A stretch of DNA of 64,000 nucleotides from Ralstonia sp. UBA689 (GCF_002298975.1 NZ_DBMV01000046.1:1-64000), one strand, 5' to 3'. Positions 1 to 9,510 are shown, counted from the first letter of the stretch. A program made the numbers and translations. Notes: generated by a model not told the origin, from the letters alone.

Positions 1-3000
1 GGCCGCAAAGGTGCGCAGCGTCGGGTCTTCCAGCAGGTTGCCGGCCGGGTCGAAGTCGAAGGTCTCTTGGCCGAGGGCGCTGTTGGCCTGCAGCAGACGC
101 CCGACGGGGTCGTAGCGGTAACTGAGGCTGCCGCGCCGGGTGTCGCTGATGTCAGTGAGTTGTCCGGCTTGGTCGTAGCGGTACTTGCGGCGGTTTACAT
201 ATGCGGTGGTGCGGTCCAGGTGCGAGAGCGTTTGCTCCAGCAGCCGGCCTGCGGCGTCGTAGGTCTGCGACTGGGTGAGCCGGTTGCCTTGGGTGCGAAT
301 GGTTTCGCGGTGCAGGTTGTCACGCTCGAAGCCCACCAGTTCTTGCCCGTCCAGGTGGATGCCGTGAACGTGGCCGCTGCCGTAGGTGAGCACATCGACA
401 CGGTGACCGTCGGGGCGGATGGTCGTGATGCGCTGGTTCAGGGCGTCGTATTCGTGGCGCCAGACCGCAACCCGCTGCGGCTCCACGCAGGTGTAGTGCT
501 GATGCTCTCGGGTGACGTTGCCTGCGGCGTCGTGGAACCATTGCAGGCGGCTCGATGCGTTCTCGGCCAGGATCAGGCGGCCGTTGCCGTCGTAGGCAAA
601 GGATTCGCTTGCGAAACGCGGCACCTTGTTGTTGGCATCGACCAGCCCGGCACGGCGGCGTGTCAGGCGCCCGATGGCATCGAAACCGAACTCCACCATG
701 AGCCGGCCCGGCTCCATTGCCCAATCCAGTACGCCGCTCTCTGGGTGGTAGTGGTATTCGGTCGCCTCGCCGTCGAAGCCGGTCTGCTTGAGCAGCCGGC
801 CCACCGGGTCGTACTGGAAGCTGATCTGACGGGCGTTCTCGTTGGTCAGGCCGGTGAGGCGGCCGAGCTTGTCCCAGCGGTAGGCGAGCGTGCCGTTGGC
901 GGCGTCGGTGCGGCTGGCGATGAGGCCGGCTTCGCAGTAGGTCCAGGTGGTACGCCGGTGCAGTGCGTCGGTATGGGTCAGGAGCCGGCCTTCTGCGTCG
1001 CGCTCGAAGCGCTCAGCGGTGTCGTCGGGGCGGATCAGCCGGACCAGTTGGCCGGCTTCGTATTCGTAGCGCGTGTCGCCACCTGCCGCGTCCGTGAACT
1101 TGCTGAGCCGGCCACGCTTGTCGTACTGCCAGGCGCTGGTCTTGCCGGAGCAATCCGTATAGGCCGTCAGTTGGCCTGCGGCGTTGTAGGCGAGCTGCTT
1201 CTTGCCGCCCTTGGCATCGGTGATCTCGACCGGCAAGCCGGCTTTGTTGTAGGCGTATTCGGTCTTGTGGCCCAGCGGGTCGATCTCTTCGGTGAGGTTG
1301 CCCTTCGGGTCGTAGTCTCGCTGCCACAGGCCGCCTTCGGCATCGCGGACCTTGATGAGCTGATCCTTGTCGTCGTAAGCGTAGTGGACGCGGCTATCGT
1401 CGGCGCGGATGTGTTCGACGAGATTGCCGCGCGCGTCATAGCTGAAGCGCTCGATGCTGCCGTTGGTGTGGAGGTGCTGGACGACATTCTTGGCGTCATC
1501 GCGGAAGAACCATTCGGACAGGCCATCCGGGTGCTTGATGCGATAGGTGTAGCCGAGGCTGTCGTAGTAGTGCCAGGTTTCGTTGCCGTGGGCATCCGTC
1601 ACGTAGGTCAGGCGGATGTTCTCGTCCCACGCCAGGCGGGTGTCGAAGCTGCCGTCGTCGGCCCACTCCCGAATCGCCTTTGCGTCGGGACTGTCGCCTG
1701 TCCATTGCAGGTTCATGCCGCGTCCGGTGCGGTCGGTGTAGCGGGTGACGAGGTGGTGCTGGTAGGTGTAGTCCCAGTGCGCGGCGTTCTCGTCCTGAGC
1801 CAGGATGAGGTCGCCGGCTGCGTCGTACTGGTAGCGCGAGAGTTGGCGCACAAGTTGCCCATCGGCGATCTGCCAGAGCTCGGTAATGCGGCCTTGTTCG
1901 TCGGGGCGAATGCCGACGTGAGCCAAGGTGGTTTGACCTTGGTAGGCAATCACATCAGACAGGACGGTGCGGTTGCCAATGCGGTGGTCGTAGTGCAGGG
2001 CCACGCTGGCGCCGCTTTTGAGGGTGACGCCGGTGAGGCGGAAGCACGCGCCATGGCGTTGATAGGCCTCCTGGCTATCGAAGCCACGCGCGAGCGTGAG
2101 GGCGTGCTCGGAGACGCGCACCAGCGTCACGTCCTCAATCGGATCGTGGTGGAATTTGCCAATCTCAGGTAGCGGATAAGCGTGGCTGCGCCCATCGGCG
2201 GCGTGATACATCAGGCTCTGCCTTCCGCGCTCCGTCAACACATCAAAGCGTGTGGTGAAGGAGGTGATCCAGCGCGCGCCTTGTTCGCCGTCATCGTAAG
2301 CACCGAGGCTGGAGCGGTAGGTGCGTGTCCATGCGATGGGGAACAGGCCTAGTAGGACGAAATCGGAGTGCACGAGTGTTTCATCGCCCTTGGCCAGGCT
2401 GATGCTCATGCCGGTGCCGTCCGGTGCTGGACAGTTCTTGCAGCCGGGTGCGCCTGTTACCGTGGCCTGGCTCCGGGACCCACCCAGCTCGCCTTCGTGC
2501 GCAGTGTGCTTCGCCTGACTGGTCTGGCTGGTATGAACGTTGGCGGCTTGCCCGCTGCTGTTGCGCTTGCGCCATGCGGAAACGGCCGCGGAGATTTGCC
2601 CCAGCGACCATCCGATGGTGTGTGCGGTGGCCGGGTCGGTCTGTTGCCCCATGTGGGCGGGCAACTGGATCGCGAGTTGACGCAACTTGGTGACCGTGGC
2701 GTCAATGCGTTGTCGGGCTGCGGCGGGCGCGACCGCCTGCGTAGCGGTGTTGCTCATCACCTTGCCGGAAGCCTGGTAGGCCTTCCAGGCAGCGCCGAAG
2801 ATGTTGTCTATCTTGGATGCCGGGTCGTAGCGAATCGGTTCGGCAGCGGTTCGCGGCTGAGAGGCAACCGCTACGACCTTGCCCGCTGCATCGCGGCTTC
2901 CGAATGCCACGCGTTCGATGCCGAGGGCGAGTTGCTCGATCATTGCGGCACCAAGCTGCGCGGCGTCGCTCAAGATGCTGGCTATCCGGCCCTGGGCCTG

Positions 3001-3468
3001 TTTCACAAAGTCGTCGATTTCGCCAACGATGGTTGCGTTCAGGTGGCCGACAAGGACTTCGACGAAGGCGTCTCCGAGTGCTTCCTTCCTGCGCTGCTGC
3101 AATTCCTGGCTGGCAAGCATGAGCATGGGGCGCAAGCTCATGCGGGCAGCAACCGTATCAGGCGGGTTGGGTGTGATGGCGATCAGATCGGTTCCGAGGT
3201 CGGCCAACGCTGGCAACGCAGGTGGTTGACTGACCATTGCCACGATCCCATCTAGTGCGCCGACCAAAGCCATGATGTTGCCGGCCACCGGGATATCCCC
3301 GGCGACGGTCTGCAGGTGCTCAAGCGTGACGGAGCCACCGCTTATTTCACGCAACCATGCATCGACCCGGGCGGCTCCGATGCCAATGTCTTCGAGGGCG
3401 ATCGTGCTCAGCGGGGCGACCGCAACCTGAGGTATCCGGGGCTGGCTTGCTGGTGTGGAAGGTGTCAT
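1..3468 (-). CDS. Rhs-family polymorphic toxin, C-terminus outside window
   Basis: The reading frame is open from the ATG at 3468 to base 1 (1,156 codons), so this is the N-terminal part of a longer protein. Residues 1 to about 365 are a mostly helical region with no PAAR motif. From about 366 comes the DUF6531-type entry to the Rhs shell (VHSDFVLLGLFPIAWTRTYR), followed from about 490 by dozens of YD repeats of the type YDAAGRL and YDPVGRL. By family knowledge the YD repeats form a hollow shell around a variable C-terminal toxin, and the protein is loaded on VgrG for type VI secretion. It starts 44 bases after vgrG, which supports that role. The toxin domain and immunity gene should lie left of the window. 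Family call is near certain; toxin activity unknown. Confidence 0.93.
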   Translation of the reverse strand, partial: MTPSTPASQPRIPQVAVAPLSTIALEDIGIGAARVDAWLREISGGSVTLEHLQTVAGDIPVAGNIMALVGALDGIVAMVSQPPALPALADLGTDLIAITPNPPDTVAARMSLRPMLMLASQELQQRRKEALGDAFVEVLVGHLNATIVGEIDDFVKQAQGRIASILSDAAQLGAAMIEQLALGIERVAFGSRDAAGKVVAVASQPRTAAEPIRYDPASKIDNIFGAAWKAYQASGKVMSNTATQAVAPAAARQRIDATVTKLRQLAIQLPAHMGQQTDPATAHTIGWSLGQISAAVSAWRKRNSSGQAANVHTSQTSQAKHTAHEGELGGSRSQATVTGAPGCKNCPAPDGTGMSISLAKGDETLVHSDFVLLGLFPIAWTRTYRSSLGAYDDGEQGARWITSFTTRFDVLTERGRQSLMYHAADGRSHAYPLPEIGKFHHDPIEDVTLVRVSEHALTLARGFDSQEAYQRHGACFRLTGVTLKSGASVALHYDHRIGNRTVLSDVIAYQGQTTLAHVGIRPDEQGRITELWQIADGQLVRQLSRYQYDAAGDLILAQDENAAHWDYTYQHHLVTRYTDRTGRGMNLQWTGDSPDAKAIREWADDGSFDTRLAWDENIRLTYVTDAHGNETWHYYDSLGYTYRIKHPDGLSEWFFRDDAKNVVQHLHTNGSIERFSYDARGNLVEHIRADDSRVHYAYDDKDQLIKVRDAEGGLWQRDYDPKGNLTEEIDPLGHKTEYAYNKAGLPVEITDAKGGKKQLAYNAAGQLTAYTDCSGKTSAWQYDKRGRLSKFTDAAGGDTRYEYEAGQLVRLIRPDDTAERFERDAEGRLLTHTDALHRRTTWTYCEAGLIASRTDAANGTLAYRWDKLGRLTGLTNENARQISFQYDPVGRLLKQTGFDGEATEYHYHPESGVLDWAMEPGRLMVEFGFDAIGRLTRRRAGLVDANNKVPRFASESFAYDGNGRLILAENASSRLQWFHDAAGNVTREHQHYTCVEPQRVAVWRHEYDALNQRITTIRPDGHRVDVLTYGSGHVHGIHLDGQELVGFERDNLHRETIRTQGNRLTQSQTYDAAGRLLEQTLSHLDRTTAYVNRRKYRYDQAGQLTDISDTRRGSLSYRYDPVGRLLQANSALGQETFDFDPAGNLLEDPTLRTFAA

Positions 3469-3512
3469 GACCTGTTGTTTTCGTTCGTGTTTGTTTCAGA
3501 GCAGGCGTGCGA

Positions 3513-6422
3513 TCAGACGGGACCGGGCATGCGCGCCGTGGTGGGGTGGATGTGACCGCTGACGGCACTCAATATGGGCGCCGTGCTCGGCAAGACCTTG
3601 CTCAGAAGCGCCTGAGCGCCCGACAAGCCGAGGCTGGCGAGTCCGGCAGGCCCGGCCTTGTCGGCATTGGCAACCTGCCGACCCATCTGGAGAACTTGGC
3701 TTGCTATAACGCCGGGCAATGCGGGGGAGGTGCCCTCAGAGGAAGTTGGACGCGCACCTTGTTTTGGCCACGTCCGGTGACCCACATGGCTGGATTTGGC
3801 CCAGGTATCGGCCGGGTCCTGGCCGAAGGTGACGCGTGCTGGCCCTGGCGCAATGCCGCTGACCGCTGCAAAGCCCTTGGCATCCAACGTGCCCTTGACC
3901 ACCTTGCCCAGCGCATCTTCCACGCGGAAGTCGCCACCCTTGATCCCCAGGCGGTTGGCGTATTGGTTAAACACCTCCAGATTGCCCTGGCCGGGTTTCG
4001 GCTTCCCGGGGAACTGCGCTAACTGCGTAGCCGCTGTAGTGACGGTGTAACCGCCAGCGTGCACGGTGTAGGCGGCTGGGGTCTTGTGCGTGATGCCGCC
4101 GGCGCTGTAAGTGGTGCCACTGCCGCCACCACTGATCACCAACGCCTCCTTGGCCGAGATCGTGATGCGGTTGGCCGTGGCCGTCACGTTGAGCTTGGCC
4201 AGCAGGTTGACGCTGTTCTGCAGGGCGCGCAGGTCGATGTCACCGCTGAAGGCCACCAGCCGCCAGCCCAGGCTCTGGATGAAGACGCGCACCCCACGGC
4301 TGACGCTGGCGAGCAGTTTCTGCCCAACCGCGAGGCTGGCGTGCCCGGTGCTGGTGAGGGCAAGGTGTTCTCCGGTAGCCAGATGCATCGACTTGGGTGT
4401 GGTGGCTTCGATGCCGGCGGGGCTGGCGAGGACGAGGTGCGGCGCACTCAGTTCAGGGAAGCTTCCAGTCTCGGGGTTGGCTGATCCCTTGCCTCGGATA
4501 TCGTCGTTCTGGGCCTGTATGGTGCGGGCGACTTCGGCCTGGTCGCCAGGCTCCTGCGCTTCGTGTTCCTGCGCGAGTTCGGCGAAGGTTTCCTGCTGGT
4601 CGCGCGCAACGGTCAGGCGTTGCACGGTTTCGCCAAGGTCCTTGTGGTGAGCTTGGGCGTTCTGGCGTAGCTCGGTGGTGACCAGCATGCCGCCACCGGC
4701 ACGCACGACACCTTGCGCGTCGGTGCGCAGCTCGAAGCCTTCACCGCGCTTGTCCTTGCGCCCTTGGCCGCGCAGCACCCGCGTGATGAAGCCCAGGCTC
4801 AACCACGAGCTCCGGTGGTCGCTCTGGAGCTGCGTCTGAATTTGCCCCTCGGTGTCGTCTTGCACGAAGGTGTTCGTGCGGCCGCCGTGCAGTTCCTTGC
4901 TAACGAAGCCGGAGAGTGCGTGCTGTGCAGGCAGCGGCCATTGCGGCATGTTGTCCCGGTTGGGCACACGGCCGGTGATGATCGGGCAATCCGGATCGCC
5001 ATTCAAAAAGTCGACGATGACTTCCTGGCCGATGCGCGGGATCTGGATGGCGCCAAAGCGCTCGCCCTGCCAAGGGGAGGCGGCGCGTACCCAGCACGTG
5101 CTGTTGGCATCGCGCTGGCCGATGCGGTCCCAGTGGAATTGCAGGCGTACGCGCCCGAACGCGTCGGTCCAGGTTTCTTCGCCTGCGGGGCCCACGACGG
5201 TAGCGGTCTGCGGGCCGGTGGTGCGTGGCTTGGGTTGGGTGCGTTCGGGGCGGAACAGCTCATTCGAAGGCTGAGCGGTGAAGGCGACTTCGCACCGCCA
5301 AGGTTGAGAACCTCCGGAGGCTTCGGGCACGTCTTCAATCAGGAGCTGCGTGCCGAGAATCAGGTACTCCCGATTGGCTTCGTCCTGCAGGAAGTGCGTC
5401 AGCTTGAAGGTGCGGCCCGGCACCATCGCGCGTACATTGCCCGCGCCGCTGGCACGCCGGCCATGCTGGCGCAGCGCTTCCATGCGCAGGCGGGCGATCT
5501 GGTTGCCTTCGGCCCAGGGGTCGTTGCCGGTGGCGGGCTGGCTGTGGTCGCCGGGCCATTCGCGCACTTCGGCATCGGCGTGGGCAGTGTCGAGTGGGTC
5601 GGACGCGCGGACCGTCAGATCGGCGGTCGGCTTGACGAAGTCGTAGTCGGAACTCGTCCATTGGCCGGACACAACGCGGTCGTGCAGTTCAAATGCGTGC
5701 AGGTGTTCTTCGTCGATGCGATCGGCCGAAGGTTGCCAGCGGATGTTGTGATAGGCCGTGCTGGCAAACGGCGCAAACGCGCTGTTGCTGTCGGTGAGCA
5801 CAAGCCGATGTTTGCCGCCACGATGCGCAATATGCCAAGCGATGCCCCATTCCTGCGTGAGGCGCTGGAAGAATTCGAAATCGCTTTCACCGTATTGGAC
5901 TTGGTACTCGCGCCTGGGGTAGCGCGCGACATCCAGGCGGAGCTCGACGGGGAAGATGTAATCCGCGAGCAGTGTGTCGAGAATCTCGACGACGCTTTGC
6001 TGCTGGAAGATGCGGAAGTCGCGGTTGCGGGTGGCGAGCCAGAGCCACGGGCGCAGCGTGAGGCGGTACTTGATCTGTCGGCCGTCAGGGATCGGGCCGT
6101 GGATGTCGGTGACGATGCCGGTGATCTCGCGCGCGCCTGCGCCGAAGCCGCCTTCCAATCCTGTGCCATTGCCATCGAGGGCGATGGTGACCGTGACTTC
6201 CTGGCCGCGCAGGGCATTGGTGTCGAGATTGGCGGCGGGACCGAATAGAGCGTTCTGCTCGTCAGGGGTCTTGAGTTCGAGCTCGTACTGGAACAGTTCG
6301 CACAGGCGCTCGGTGCCGGTCAGCTTGGAGAACACCAAGGCTGGCTGGCCCATGATCTCGGGCAGGCCGTTGCCCGTGACGCTGACGGTTCTGGTGGATA
6401 GCGGCAGGTCTCGATGGCCCAT
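3513..6422 (-). CDS. vgrG: Type VI secretion spike protein VgrG with C-terminal extension
   Basis: Protein of 969 residues. The N-terminal 400 residues match the gp27-like/phage late control D fold (YGESDFEFFQRLTQEWGIAWH). A gp5-like OB fold follows (WVRAASPWQGERFGAIQIPR, then GQEVIVDFLNGDPDCPIITG), then a DUF2345 beta-helix region. The tail after about residue 800 (LGIKGGDFRVEDALGKVVKG) looks like a transthyretin-like adaptor domain, then a low-complexity end. VgrG trimers tip the type VI secretion tube. An upstream TTG/GTG/ATG cluster at 6488-6494 also opens the frame; ATG 6422 is preferred because GGAGA lies 8 bases before it. The rhs gene follows directly, with no DUF4123 or DUF1795 chaperone gene between. 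Confidence 0.95.
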   Translation of the reverse strand: MGHRDLPLSTRTVSVTGNGLPEIMGQPALVFSKLTGTERLCELFQYELELKTPDEQNALFGPAANLDTNALRGQEVTVTIALDGNGTGLEGGFGAGAREITGIVTDIHGPIPDGRQIKYRLTLRPWLWLATRNRDFRIFQQQSVVEILDTLLADYIFPVELRLDVARYPRREYQVQYGESDFEFFQRLTQEWGIAWHIAHRGGKHRLVLTDSNSAFAPFASTAYHNIRWQPSADRIDEEHLHAFELHDRVVSGQWTSSDYDFVKPTADLTVRASDPLDTAHADAEVREWPGDHSQPATGNDPWAEGNQIARLRMEALRQHGRRASGAGNVRAMVPGRTFKLTHFLQDEANREYLILGTQLLIEDVPEASGGSQPWRCEVAFTAQPSNELFRPERTQPKPRTTGPQTATVVGPAGEETWTDAFGRVRLQFHWDRIGQRDANSTCWVRAASPWQGERFGAIQIPRIGQEVIVDFLNGDPDCPIITGRVPNRDNMPQWPLPAQHALSGFVSKELHGGRTNTFVQDDTEGQIQTQLQSDHRSSWLSLGFITRVLRGQGRKDKRGEGFELRTDAQGVVRAGGGMLVTTELRQNAQAHHKDLGETVQRLTVARDQQETFAELAQEHEAQEPGDQAEVARTIQAQNDDIRGKGSANPETGSFPELSAPHLVLASPAGIEATTPKSMHLATGEHLALTSTGHASLAVGQKLLASVSRGVRVFIQSLGWRLVAFSGDIDLRALQNSVNLLAKLNVTATANRITISAKEALVISGGGSGTTYSAGGITHKTPAAYTVHAGGYTVTTAATQLAQFPGKPKPGQGNLEVFNQYANRLGIKGGDFRVEDALGKVVKGTLDAKGFAAVSGIAPGPARVTFGQDPADTWAKSSHVGHRTWPKQGARPTSSEGTSPALPGVIASQVLQMGRQVANADKAGPAGLASLGLSGAQALLSKVLPSTAPILSAVSGHIHPTTARMPGPV

Positions 6423-6980
6423 GGAGTGGTTCTCCAGCGTGGCAAACATGCGAGGGTAGCCAGCGAGTGCCCCGCTTGTGCGCGGCATCACCAAATTTGA
6501 CTCAATTCATTGTGCGTCGAAGAGGTATCCCGTCTCGGTTCGAGGGTTCTCGATCCGGACGGAGCACAGGCGAGCCGCCTGGCTGGGCTCTATGCGACCT
6601 TGTTTTCCTGAACACCGTCCCTTGCGGCCAGCCAAGTTGCCGGTGGTGGATCGCGTCGATCAACCGGCATAGGCCGAATCTGATTTATAGTTCCGCCCGG
6701 TTTTGATGAAACCACAGTCATTACACTTTCCGGTATCGCTTTCGGTGCCATAGAGAAAGTGATCGAGGTGTGGAAGCCTCGTGACTGGCGGGCAAGGACC
6801 GAGCATAGGACCTTGTCCTCATTTGCTATGGCCTGGCGTCATCATCATTGGGTGAGCCAGGCGAGAGCGGCTTCGGCCGCGCCGATTGCTAGTCATCGGA
6901 CTTCCACCTTGCCTGTGCTCGCCCACCCCCCCCTTCATTGGGCGAGCGCGGTTCCGTTCATCACGTGAAAAGGAAACCCG
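6423..6980. other. Gene-free 558-bp interval upstream of vgrG
   Basis: No convincing gene on either strand. It should hold the vgrG promoter (leftward) and the promoter for the small gene at 6981, but I could not identify clear -35/-10 or sigma-54 elements. One structured element is visible at 6724-6761: 7-bp arms CACTTTC/GAAAGTG enclose a second, wobble-containing 6-bp stem. Confidence 0.6.
6724..6761. repeat. Nested inverted repeat (hairpin) in intergenic region
   Basis: CACTTTC at 6724-6730 pairs with GAAAGTG at 6755-6761. Inside, GGTATC pairs with GGTGCC through two G-U wobbles. The G-U pairs suggest RNA rather than DNA structure, but no T tract or promoter was recognised. Function unknown. 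Confidence 0.4.
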
Positions 6981-7214
6981 ATGACCCGCTCGATCCCCGA
7001 ATCTTTTAATCCCAAACGCCTTGAGGCGCATGCCGAGCTGTTCGACAAGCTGTCGAAGTTGCGCACGATGCTCGCAATGCTGCATTCCAACGGCTTCGAG
7101 CACTTCCGCAGCCTGGATGAGACGCGGCAGGCGGAGTACCTCTGGACGTGTATGGAATACGCAGATGGGGCGTATCAGGCGATGCTGGCGTCGGATGGAT
7201 TGGTGGGTGGTTAG
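6981..7214 (+). CDS. Small helical protein of unknown function
   Basis: 77 residues, start supported by AAAGGAAA a few bases upstream. The sequence is predicted to be largely alpha-helical and amphipathic (LEAHAELFDKLSKLRTML, then LDETRQAEYLWTCMEYADG), with no signal peptide or membrane segment. It stands alone between the vgrG promoter region and a convergent LysR gene. I do not recognise the family. It is kept as real because it has a good ribosome site and ordinary coding composition. Confidence 0.65.
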   Translation: MTRSIPESFNPKRLEAHAELFDKLSKLRTMLAMLHSNGFEHFRSLDETRQAEYLWTCMEYADGAYQAMLASDGLVGG

Positions 7215-7240
7215 AACCGTTGGCGAACCGCTTCAATTGC

Positions 7241-8176
7241 TCACGCGGCTGGGCGATGAGCTTTGCCAGAGGTGGGCAACCGCGGCAACTTCCCCTGCAA
7301 TCCCTCCTTCAGAAAATCAAGCAGATGCCGTGTCGCCAGCGTGCGGTAGCGGCTCGGCATTGCCAGCATGTAAAGCCGACTGCCGAACACGGAAAACCGA
7401 TACCCCGGCAGCACGCGTTTGACGTGGCCCGCGTGCAGATCATCGGCCATCGCGTAGTAAGGCAGGATGCCCAGCCCATTGCCCGCGCGCACGGCGGCCT
7501 GCAGGAACAGATAGTTATCGGACGAGACGCCAGGGTCGAGCGTGATGTGTGTGCGCTCATCGCCCAATTGCGCGGATAGCCGCAGCGGTTGCCCGACCGC
7601 CGGCGCGCTGACGATGGTGTGCTCGGCCAACGCGTCGAGCGTCTTCGGCATGCCGTGCGCTGCCAGGTAGTCCGGCGCGGCGCACAGCACCCAATCGACC
7701 TCATCGAGCAGCGTGGCGACGAGCGATTCCGGCGGGTTCGAAACAATGCGCAGCGCCACATCCACATCTTCGCCAATCAGGTCAGATACACGGTTGTCGA
7801 ATCGCACATCAAGCCGGATGTCCGGATACTCACGCTTGAACGCCACCAGCAGCGGCGACACCAGCAGATGCCCCAGCCCCGTTGGCACCGACAGCCGCAC
7901 GCTCCCTTGCAGCGATTTGCCCAGCGACGACACCAGCGCATCCGCCGCCGCCATCTCACGCAGGATGCTGCGGCCGTGCTCGTAGACGCCGGCGCCGACC
8001 TCGGTGGGCTCCACCCGGCGCGTGGTCCTGCGCAGCAGTTGCACGCCCAGCGCGCGCTCGAACGCCTTGAGCCGGTGGCTGACGTTGGAGCGCGTGGTCT
8101 GCAGCTTGCGCGCCGCCGCCGACAGGTTGCCCGCATCGACAATTTCCACGAACAGCTTGAGCGCATTGAGATCCAT
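7241..8176 (-). CDS. LysR-family transcriptional regulator
   Basis: 311 residues. The N-terminal winged helix-turn-helix is clear (LKLFVEIVDAGNLSAAARKL, then TRSNVSHRLKAFERALGVQL), followed by the LysR effector domain. An upstream in-frame start at 8284 exists, but the start at 8176 gives the normal LysR N-terminus MDLNALKLF. The gene is divergent from the acyl-CoA dehydrogenase gene at 8290, whose promoter it probably controls; a palindrome at 8261-8278 is a candidate site. Effector unknown. Confidence 0.92.
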   Translation of the reverse strand: MDLNALKLFVEIVDAGNLSAAARKLQTTRSNVSHRLKAFERALGVQLLRRTTRRVEPTEVGAGVYEHGRSILREMAAADALVSSLGKSLQGSVRLSVPTGLGHLLVSPLLVAFKREYPDIRLDVRFDNRVSDLIGEDVDVALRIVSNPPESLVATLLDEVDWVLCAAPDYLAAHGMPKTLDALAEHTIVSAPAVGQPLRLSAQLGDERTHITLDPGVSSDNYLFLQAAVRAGNGLGILPYYAMADDLHAGHVKRVLPGYRFSVFGSRLYMLAMPSRYRTLATRHLLDFLKEGLQGKLPRLPTSGKAHRPAA

Positions 8177-8260
8177 GGTGGCCAACGAGATTGGTGAAGG
8201 GGATTCGACATTCTGTTGATTGCGGGTTGGATTGTCAAAACGCACGAACCCGGTAACATC

Positions 8261-8278
8261 CTGCGGAATATTCCACAG
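8261..8278. promoter_or_regulatory. 18-bp palindrome in LysR/acyl-CoA dehydrogenase divergon
   Basis: CTGCGGAATATTCCACAG is a palindrome with one mismatched pair around a perfect GGAATATTCC core. It ends 11 bases before the acyl-CoA dehydrogenase start. The position fits an operator that could block translation or transcription start of that gene. The link to the neighbouring LysR protein is inference; LysR sites are usually T-N11-A and often lie further upstream. Confidence 0.4.
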
Positions 8279-8289
8279 GAGCATGTGAC

Positions 8290-9447
8290 ATGGCGCTCGA
8301 TGACGAATCCTTCGGCCTGCTGCAGCAATCGGTGCAGCGCTTCATCGCAGAACGGCTCGTGCCAGCGGAGAACTTCCTCGAAGAAGAGGACGACGTGCCT
8401 GCCGACATCGTCGCCGACATGAAGGAGATGGGCCTGTTCGGCCTGTCGATTCCGGAAGAGTACGGCGGCATTGGCCTGGCGATGGCGCAGGAATGCGAGG
8501 TGGCGTACGACCTCGGGCACACGGCGCTCGCCTTCCGCTCGGTGTTCGGCACCAACGTCGGCATCGGCTCGCAGGGCATCCTGATGGACGGCACCGAGGC
8601 GCAGAAAGCCGGCTACCTGCCGCGCATCGCCAGCGGCGAGCTGATCATTTCGTTTGCGCTGACGGAGCCGAACGCCGGGTCGGATGCGGCTTCGCTGCAG
8701 ACGCGCGCCACGCTGGATGGCGATGATTACGTCATTAACGGCACAAAGCGCTTCATCACCAACGCGCCGCGTGCCGGTGCGTTTACGTTGATGGCGCGAA
8801 CCGGGGGCGAAGGCGCGGGCGGCATTTCTGCCTTCATTGTGCCGGCCGACACGCCGGGCATCACGCTTGGCAAGCCCGACAAGAAGATGGGCCAGCGCGG
8901 CACCAAGACGTGCGACGTGATGCTCGACAACGTGCGTGTGCCAGCCGGCAATATCATCGGCGGCGTGGCGGGGCAGGGCTTCAAGACGGCGATGAAGGTG
9001 CTGGACCGGGGGCGTCTGCATATCTCCGCACTCGCCTGCGGCATGGCGCATCGCCTCATCACCGATGCCGTGGCCTATGCCAAGGAACGCAAGCAGTTCG
9101 GCCAGCCGATCGCAGATTTCCAGTTGATCCAGGCCATGCTGGCCGACAGCCAGACCGAGTTGTACGCGGGCATGTCAATGGTGCGCGACTGCGCGCGCCG
9201 CTACGATGCCAAGCCCGTCGGCAAACAGGACCACGAAGTCAGCATGCTGGCCTCCTGCACCAAGATGTTCTGCACCGAGATGGTCGGCCGTGTGGCGGAT
9301 CGCGCCGTGCAGATCCACGGAGGTGCCGGCTACATTGCCGAGTACAAGGCTGAGCGCTTCTACCGCGACGTGCGTCTGCTGCGCCTGTACGAAGGCACGA
9401 CGCAGATCCAGCAACTCATCATCGCCAAGAATCTGCTGCGTGACTGA
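8290..9447 (+). CDS. Acyl-CoA dehydrogenase
   Basis: 385 residues, the usual length. It is a flavoenzyme that oxidises acyl-CoA to trans-2-enoyl-CoA and passes electrons to ETF. Visible motifs are the FAD/substrate segment FALTEPNAGSDAAS (about 120-133), the FITNAPRAG strand, the QIHGGAGY segment and the catalytic-base region RLYEGTTQIQQ near residue 376. No thioesterase, CoA ligase or ETF gene is adjacent, so the chain specificity cannot be judged. Regulation is probably by the divergent LysR protein. Confidence 0.94.
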   Translation: MALDDESFGLLQQSVQRFIAERLVPAENFLEEEDDVPADIVADMKEMGLFGLSIPEEYGGIGLAMAQECEVAYDLGHTALAFRSVFGTNVGIGSQGILMDGTEAQKAGYLPRIASGELIISFALTEPNAGSDAASLQTRATLDGDDYVINGTKRFITNAPRAGAFTLMARTGGEGAGGISAFIVPADTPGITLGKPDKKMGQRGTKTCDVMLDNVRVPAGNIIGGVAGQGFKTAMKVLDRGRLHISALACGMAHRLITDAVAYAKERKQFGQPIADFQLIQAMLADSQTELYAGMSMVRDCARRYDAKPVGKQDHEVSMLASCTKMFCTEMVGRVADRAVQIHGGAGYIAEYKAERFYRDVRLLRLYEGTTQIQQLIIAKNLLRD

Positions 9448-9482
9448 TCTGCGCACTTCGATGACGGTTCGATGACGATTCC

Positions 9483-9510
9483 CCGACCGTTGATTTGCGT
9501 CAACGGTCGG
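9483..9510. terminator. Perfect 11-bp stem hairpin after acyl-CoA dehydrogenase
   Basis: CCGACCGTTGA and TCAACGGTCGG form a perfect 11-bp stem around a 6-base loop, 35 bases after the acyl-CoA dehydrogenase stop. No T tract follows on the plus strand, so it is either a weak or factor-assisted terminator or an operator for the ABC genes at 9599. Confidence 0.45.

Noticed and set aside
67..2172. 701-residue plus-strand open frame
   Set aside because: Exact antisense of the Rhs YD repeats, codon boundaries aligned; GC-rich repeats keep the opposite strand open.
4713..6248. 511-residue plus-strand open frame opposite vgrG
   Set aside because: Antisense shadow of the well-supported VgrG gene; no family resemblance.
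6495..6720. Sigma-54 promoter for vgrG
   Set aside because: No GG-N10-GC element with a convincing TGGCAC/TTGC context on the minus strand.
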